Shown: positions 52,108 through 56,511 of the stretch, piece after piece | How the letters are laid out: every line of letters begins with the position of its first letter | Numbering within the stretch: the first letter of the stretch is position 1 | Origin: Roseburia porci | GTDB taxonomy: Bacteria; Bacillota; Clostridia; Lachnospirales; Lachnospiraceae | Length of the DNA: 56,511 bases | Direction: 5' to 3' | Assembly (NCBI RefSeq): GCF_009695765.1 | Contig: NZ_VUNI01000021.1 | Location: forward strand, 1 to 56,511 | Position numbers and translations under genes: made by a program | Notes under the pieces: model-generated | Seen by the model: only the letters and a program-made list of their open reading frames with translations | Databases searched by the model: none | Told to the model about the DNA's origin: nothing

Positions 52108-53949
52108 ATGATAAAGAAAAAAATGGATAAGATATCTTCCATGTGTGGTCTTTTGATTGTATGGGGGATTGTCACAGTTGTTCTTCTGGCAATGTTTCAT
52201 ATTGGTGGATTTCATATAGAATATCCGCTTTCTAATACAGGAAGAGATGACACCAGTTATATGGCTGAAATTAAAATGTCGTATGATACAGGCAGTTGGA
52301 AATCAAGCGAATTTCTTGGGGCGCCATTTGGGACAGACAGATCATCGAATGTTTCCTATTACTTATTTAATGATGTGCATTTGTTATCTATGGCACTTGT
52401 GTATCTTACGGGCAGTGTGTTTATGGCACAGAATTTGACTTATATTTTACTGTTTTATATTAATTCAGCAGTAACATATGCAGTGTTAAGGGTACGTAAG
52501 ATTAATCCGGGAATTAGTATTGTTGGAACGATTTCGTTTACTTTTCTGACTTATGTGTTTTATAGAAATGTTTCACATATGATGCTGACACCAATATATA
52601 CAATTCCTTTGGCAATACTTATTTGCCTATGGATTTTTGAAGATGACCGAGTGGCCAGATATGGAAAAGGATTTTTCCATTATAAAAGAAACTGGGCAGT
52701 GATTTTATTTTCGATACTTATTGTAAACAGTGGAATTGGATATTATACCGTATTTGCATGTTTCTTTTTTATGGTGGCTGGAATATATAAAACAGTTGAA
52801 AGACGATCATTTCTTGGAATACAGCAGTTTTTGAGTCAGGTTGTAACTACATTTATCTGTATGGGAGTAACGATTAGCGGTTATGTAATTGATGTTCTGC
52901 AAGGAAAAAATTCAGTAATGACATCGCTCAGATCCTATGGAGATGCAGAAATTTATGCCTTAAAAATAGTGAGATTGTTTTTACCAACGAAAGGAACTGG
53001 AATCCAACGTATTGATAATGTGTTGGCAGCGTATAATGCATCTGCAGTTTGCCAGACAGAAACCTCGGAATATTTAGGGGTGTTGGGTGTGATTGGATGT
53101 ATCATTCTTTTTCTTGCATTGTTTGTAAATGTAAAAAAATCGGAAATCAAAATGATGTCCGTTATGACAATTTGTGCAATTCTCTATGGTGCAATTGGAG
53201 GATTGGGAGTGGTCTTCTTCCTTTTTGTGACGGACATGGTCAGATGTACCAATCGTATCAGCGTATACATTGCGTTTATGTCTATTTATACTGTTTGTCT
53301 GCTTCTACAGCGGTTATATAACTGGATAAAACAACATGGGACGATGTTGTCAAAAATATTATTTCAATTTGTAATGTGCCTTGCCCTTGTGGTAACATTA
53401 TGGAACCAGGTGCAATGGCATCATTTTGACAATAATGCGCAGATTCAGGCGTGTGATATGCAACAATCATTTGTAGAAGAACTTGAAGAGATGGTTCCAG
53501 ACGGAGCAATGATTTACCAGCTTCCATATTGGGAATATCCACCAGGACCTGGAATTAACAATATGAATCCAAATGAACTTTTACAGCCGTATTTGTATTC
53601 AACAAAAGTGAAATGGAGTTTTGGAGCCTTTTCAGGAGAACGTTCTTTGAAATGGAATGCTTACGTTTCACAACTTAATGTGAATGACATGGTAGATAGC
53701 TTAAGTTATATGGGATTTGAGGGCATATTTATAAATTCAGGTGCTTACACAGAAGATGAATTTACAGAATTGACGTCACAACTGAATCAGATATTTGGAA
53801 AACCAGATATTGTATCAGCAGATGATAAATGGTATTACTATGATATTTCGCAGTATGCACAACAATTGAAGAAGAGCATGTCTGAAGAGGAGTGGCAAAA
53901 CCATGTGAATCAGGTGAAAGGATATGGAGAACAGGCATCAGATGAATAA
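52108..53949 (+). CDS. large polytopic GT-C-like membrane protein (GtrC/YfhO-type decoration transferase)
   Basis: 613 residues with about twelve spans. The first extracytoplasmic loop contains NTGRDDTSYMAEIK (Asp-rich, as in GT-C active loops), and a C-terminal extracytoplasmic domain (about 455-613) contains YQLPYWEYPPGPGINN. It would transfer a lipid-linked sugar to the glycan outside the membrane. The region is more AT-rich than the genes before it (many TTT/ATA codons), suggesting separate acquisition. The start at 52108 is chosen for GAGGT seven bases upstream. It overlaps gtrA by 8 bases. Confidence 0.75.
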   Translation: MIKKKMDKISSMCGLLIVWGIVTVVLLAMFHIGGFHIEYPLSNTGRDDTSYMAEIKMSYDTGSWKSSEFLGAPFGTDRSSNVSYYLFNDVHLLSMALVYLTGSVFMAQNLTYILLFYINSAVTYAVLRVRKINPGISIVGTISFTFLTYVFYRNVSHMMLTPIYTIPLAILICLWIFEDDRVARYGKGFFHYKRNWAVILFSILIVNSGIGYYTVFACFFFMVAGIYKTVERRSFLGIQQFLSQVVTTFICMGVTISGYVIDVLQGKNSVMTSLRSYGDAEIYALKIVRLFLPTKGTGIQRIDNVLAAYNASAVCQTETSEYLGVLGVIGCIILFLALFVNVKKSEIKMMSVMTICAILYGAIGGLGVVFFLFVTDMVRCTNRISVYIAFMSIYTVCLLLQRLYNWIKQHGTMLSKILFQFVMCLALVVTLWNQVQWHHFDNNAQIQACDMQQSFVEELEEMVPDGAMIYQLPYWEYPPGPGINNMNPNELLQPYLYSTKVKWSFGAFSGERSLKWNAYVSQLNVNDMVDSLSYMGFEGIFINSGAYTEDEFTELTSQLNQIFGKPDIVSADDKWYYYDISQYAQQLKKSMSEEEWQNHVNQVKGYGEQASDE

Positions 53950-54463
53950 ATTAGGAAATATGTGTTGGAATTTAATTGAGAAGATCGTACGATGGTGTTT
54001 GAAAATTCTATTCCGAATTATACACAAGGATTTAGATGAAACAATCATAGAGGCTTTTTTGCAATTTGTAAAATTTGGCATTGTTGGAGTATCGAACACG
54101 ATCATCAGCTATGTTTTGTATGCAGGTTGTCTTTTGATTTTTAGGGGCATTGGGATTCTTACGGGAATAGATTATATCGTAGCGCAGGTGATTCAATTTA
54201 TTTTAAGCGTACTCTGGTCATTTTACTGGAATAATAAATATGTCTTTGAATTGAAAAAAGGAGAGAAGCGTTCTCTTTGGAAGTCTTTATTAAAAACATA
54301 TGTATCATATTCCTTTACGGGACTGTTTTTAAGTAGTATATTATTAGTATTGTGGGTTCAGATTCTTGGAATATCTGAGTTTATTGCACCAATCATCAAT
54401 TTATTGATTAGTGTTCCATTGAATTTCATTATTAACAAGTTTTGGGCATTTAAAAAAGCATAG
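53942..54463 (+). CDS. GtrA family flippase-like protein
   Basis: 173 residues with four spans, the GtrA signature FVKFGIVGVSNTIISYVLYA and the C-terminal PLNFIINKFWAFKKA. GtrA proteins are thought to flip the undecaprenyl-phosphate sugar made by GtrB. The start at 53942 (ATGAATAA overlap) is preferred; an earlier ATG at 53924 is possible. Same AT-rich composition as the gene before. Confidence 0.85.
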   Translation: MNKLGNMCWNLIEKIVRWCLKILFRIIHKDLDETIIEAFLQFVKFGIVGVSNTIISYVLYAGCLLIFRGIGILTGIDYIVAQVIQFILSVLWSFYWNNKYVFELKKGEKRSLWKSLLKTYVSYSFTGLFLSSILLVLWVQILGISEFIAPIINLLISVPLNFIINKFWAFKKA

Positions 54464-54491
54464 CAATATAATTATGTAGAGGACAGGCTTT

Positions 54492-55442
54492 ATGGAACGA
54501 AAAGAAAAATTATATCTGGTAATTCCTTGTTATAACGAGGAAGAAGTATTACATGAAACAGAACATCGTCTGACTGTAAAATTAAATCAGATGATAGCAG
54601 ACGGATTAATCTCGGATGAAAGCCGTATGGTATTTGTGGATGACGGATCCAAAGACCGGACATGGAATATTATTACAGAACTTCATGAGAAGAATCCGCT
54701 GGTACTTGGAATTAAATCTTCCAGAAATCGTGGACATCAGAATACACTTTTGGCTGGTCTTATGACAGTAAAGGACGAATGTGATATGGTGGTATCCATG
54801 GATGCAGATCTTCAGGATGATATTGAAGTGCTGGATCAGTTTGTGCAGCAGTATTATGATGGCTGTGAGATTGTATATGGAGTGCGCAGTGCCAGAAAGA
54901 CAGACACATTCTTCAAGAAATTCACAGCAGAAGGATTCTATAAGCTGATGGAGTGGATGGGAGTCGAAATAGTATTCAACCATGCTGATTATCGTCTTAT
55001 GAGTAGCCGGGCACTTCAGGAACTTGCAAAATACAAAGAAGTTAATCTGTTTTTAAGAGGAATTGTTCCAATGATCGGTTTTAAGACCGGAATTGTGACA
55101 TATGAGCGTCATGAACGTTTTGCAGGAGAATCAAAGTATCCGCTTAAGAAAATGCTTTCATTTGCAATGGACGGGATTACATCCCTTAGTATTAAGCCGA
55201 TTCGTTTTATAACAGGACTTGGAATTACGTTATTCGTAATCAGTATTATTTTACTTGTTTATTATACAATTGGTTACTTCCTTGGTAATACAACACCGGG
55301 CTGGGCAACGATCGTTGTTTCAATTTGGGGAATCGGAGGACTGCAGTTACTTGCAATTGGAGTAATTGGGGAGTATATCGGTAAGATTTACATGGAAACA
55401 AAAGAAAGACCAAGATATATTATTGAGGAATTCCTCAAATAG
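54492..55442 (+). CDS. GtrB-like undecaprenyl-phosphate glycosyltransferase
   Basis: 316 residues. KLYLVIPCYNEEEVLHETEH, VFVDDGSKDRTW, NRGHQNTLLAG and MDADLQDD (metal site) form a DPM1-type GT2 core. Two C-terminal spans follow (ITGLGITLFVISIILLVYY and WATIVVSIWGIGGLQLLAIG). The cassette GT-C, GtrA, GtrB forms a three-component glycosylation system that adds side sugars to the exported chain. The overall similarity is to ArnC/GtrB proteins; the sugar is unknown. Confidence 0.9.
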   Translation: MERKEKLYLVIPCYNEEEVLHETEHRLTVKLNQMIADGLISDESRMVFVDDGSKDRTWNIITELHEKNPLVLGIKSSRNRGHQNTLLAGLMTVKDECDMVVSMDADLQDDIEVLDQFVQQYYDGCEIVYGVRSARKTDTFFKKFTAEGFYKLMEWMGVEIVFNHADYRLMSSRALQELAKYKEVNLFLRGIVPMIGFKTGIVTYERHERFAGESKYPLKKMLSFAMDGITSLSIKPIRFITGLGITLFVISIILLVYYTIGYFLGNTTPGWATIVVSIWGIGGLQLLAIGVIGEYIGKIYMETKERPRYIIEEFLK

Positions 55443-55467
55443 AGAATGGAAGGCAGAATCAATTATC

Positions 55468-56253
55468 ATGAAAATAGATCATACATTTGCAATATGTGCA
55501 TATAAAGAATCAGAGTTTCTGGAGGACTGTATTCAGTCTTTAAAGAATCAGACTGTTCAGACAAATATTATCATGGCAACATCCACGCCAAATGATTTCA
55601 TTAAGAATATGGCTGCAAAATACGATATTCCATTGTATGTGCGGGATGGCAAAAGCGACATTCGGGATGACTGGAACTTTGCTTATAACCAGGCTAAAAC
55701 AGAGTGGGTGACAATTGCACATCAGGATGACGAATACAATGAACATTATGTAGAAGAAATGTGTAAGAAACTGGAAGGTGTAAAGAATCCGATCGCATTT
55801 GTTACAGATTATATTCCGATTAAAAATGGGCAGATCGGACCGAGAGATATTAATTCCAAGATTCGTCGTTTCCTTCGTAAGCCATTAAAGTATAATAAAC
55901 TTGCTGGAACGAGATTCTGGAAGAGAGAGATTCTTTCACTGGGGAATACCATTTGTTGTCCTTCCGTCACTTATTACAAGAAAGTATTGGGGGATTCTTT
56001 CTTCACATCAGAATTAAAGTTTAATATTGACTGGGATACTTTCCTGAAATTCTCCGAAATCCCGGGGGTATTTGCATATGTTGAAAAACCATTAACTTAT
56101 TATCGTGTACATGATGGTGCAACCAGTAAGGAATTTATTGTAGATCATAAGAGAGTTGCAGACGACACCTTTATGTTCCAGAAGTTCTGGCCAAACTGGA
56201 TGGTTAAAATTATTATGCACTTTTATAAACGGGCATATGACACATATAATTAA
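55468..56253 (+). CDS. glycosyltransferase family 2
   Basis: 261 residues, last gene of the locus. HTFAICAYKESEFLEDCIQSL, the DDEYNEHYVEEM metal-site region (THQDDE motif at 80-92) and INWDTFLKFSEIPGV are compatible with a GT-A fold. The start at 55468 is chosen by fold; GGAAGG is 14 bases away, and an in-frame run back into gtrB is ignored. It ends about 40 bases before the promoter-like region at 56261. Confidence 0.78.
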   Translation: MKIDHTFAICAYKESEFLEDCIQSLKNQTVQTNIIMATSTPNDFIKNMAAKYDIPLYVRDGKSDIRDDWNFAYNQAKTEWVTIAHQDDEYNEHYVEEMCKKLEGVKNPIAFVTDYIPIKNGQIGPRDINSKIRRFLRKPLKYNKLAGTRFWKREILSLGNTICCPSVTYYKKVLGDSFFTSELKFNIDWDTFLKFSEIPGVFAYVEKPLTYYRVHDGATSKEFIVDHKRVADDTFMFQKFWPNWMVKIIMHFYKRAYDTYN

Positions 56254-56260
56254 AAAATAC

Positions 56261-56291
56261 TTAAGGAATATTAAGGAAATCTTAAGAAAAG
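56261..56291 (+). promoter_or_regulatory. three TTAAGGA-type direct repeats with 10-11 bp period
   Basis: TTAAGGAATA (56261), TTAAGGAAAT (56271) and TTAAGAAAAG (56282) repeat once per helical turn directly before a -35 box. This is the pattern of OmpR/PhoB-family response-regulator sites. The regulator is not in the window. Confidence 0.55.
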
Positions 56292-56293
56292 AA

Positions 56294-56322
56294 TTGCGTG
56301 AGATACAATTGCATAGTATAAT
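56294..56322 (+). promoter_or_regulatory. promoter with consensus -10
   Basis: TTGCGT (56294-56299), 17 bases, TATAAT (56317-56322). No gene on this strand follows within the window; a terminator lies 30 bases downstream, so the product would be an RNA of about 55 bases. Confidence 0.55.
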
Positions 56323-56352
56323 TGCTACAGAGAGAACATTCGGGTAGCATGC

Positions 56353-56384
56353 AAAGGCAGGCAGAGTTATGTCTGTCTTTTTTA
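56353..56384 (+). terminator. intrinsic terminator
   Basis: GGCAGA (56360-56365) pairs with TCTGTC (56372-56377, one G-T pair), flanked by an A-T pair, followed by TTTTTT. It closes the glycopolymer locus or the short transcript from 56294. Confidence 0.65.
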
Positions 56385-56470
56385 CTTTATAGGAAAGATC
56401 GCCTTTGGCGTTCTGTTGAATTGAAAATAGCCCGCACAAAGGCGAGCATGACAAATAAACGATTGTCAGT

Positions 56471-56511
56471 TTAGAAGATGTAGAAACCTTCTTCACCGAA
56501 ATCGTCATCAA
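56471..56511 (-). CDS. 3' end of a minus-strand gene (partial)
   Basis: The minus strand reads ...DDDFGEEGFYIF and stops at 56471-56473 in a frame open to the window edge. An acidic-aromatic C-terminus like this is plausible for a real protein but is too short to name. A weak hairpin (GCCCGC/GCGAGC, about 56430-56447, followed on the minus strand by TATTTT) could be its terminator. Confidence 0.4.
   Translation of the reverse strand, partial: DDDFGEEGFYIF

Noticed and set aside
1-56511. CRISPR array, tRNA or rRNA genes
   Set aside because: No regularly spaced direct repeats with spacers, no tRNA cloverleaf with a T-arm GTTCGA-type signal, and no rRNA-like sequence was noticed on reading; a dedicated search (tRNAscan-type) would be decisive for tRNAs.

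Overview
The window looks like the chromosome of a low-to-mid G+C Gram-positive anaerobe of the class Clostridia, most likely family Lachnospiraceae (Dorea/Coprococcus/Blautia-like). The reasons are strong AGGAGG ribosome sites, many intrinsic terminators, a prfB with a programmed frameshift, the cvfB, cdaA-cdaR and comFC-yvyF families, a CwlO-like hydrolase behind ftsEX, and no outer-membrane genes. This assignment is by recognition, not by database search.

Layout. 1-150 is the 3' end of a group II intron. 187-2504 holds fatty-acid and housekeeping genes. 2706-4077 is a decayed surface lipoprotein gene, followed by a well-promoted secreted NlpC/P60 wall hydrolase. 5614-6062 is non-coding, AT-rich and contains DnaA-box-like sites. 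6161-11988 carries a divergent WecG/TagA-like protein, a YitT membrane protein, a PucR/CdaR-type regulator, ftsE-ftsX and the M23 hydrolase they probably control. 12169-15265 has a C-terminal processing protease, VanZ and prfB. 15258-19389 is an overlapping four-gene membrane module (Tim44-like, SPFH/zinc ribbon, zinc-ribbon membrane protein, TPM protein) resembling Bacillus ydjGHI. 19587-21232 is an ACT-domain protein plus homoserine dehydrogenase, followed by an unexplained hairpin-rich non-coding stretch ending in a strong terminator. glpK follows. A minus-strand block (23547-27785) holds an intracellular GH13 amylase and a TrpX-type ABC importer. comFC-yvyF come next, then a roughly 320-bp palindromic MITE-like element (29166-29484).

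29581-35450 has two membrane proteins, the c-di-AMP genes cdaA-cdaR, an HPr-like protein and leuA. Directly behind leuA starts a roughly 21-kb surface glycopolymer locus (35464-56253). Its first half has priming phosphoglycosyl transferases (one a fused double-domain protein), GT2 enzymes and a Wzy-like membrane protein. Its second half, behind its own promoter at 45254, has a GT4, a GT2 with an insertion, a Wzm/Wzt ABC exporter whose ATPase carries a C-terminal glycan-binding domain, a methyltransferase, a kinase-like protein with a short coiled coil, and a GT-C/GtrA/GtrB decoration cassette.

The most interesting proposal is that the methyltransferase-kinase pair next to the extended Wzt is a split version of the proteobacterial chain-capping enzyme WbdD. 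Other leads are the fused double phosphoglycosyl transferase with one apparently dead domain, the palindromic element at 29.2-29.5 kb with two hairpins sharing one loop, and the structured RNA-like region after hom.
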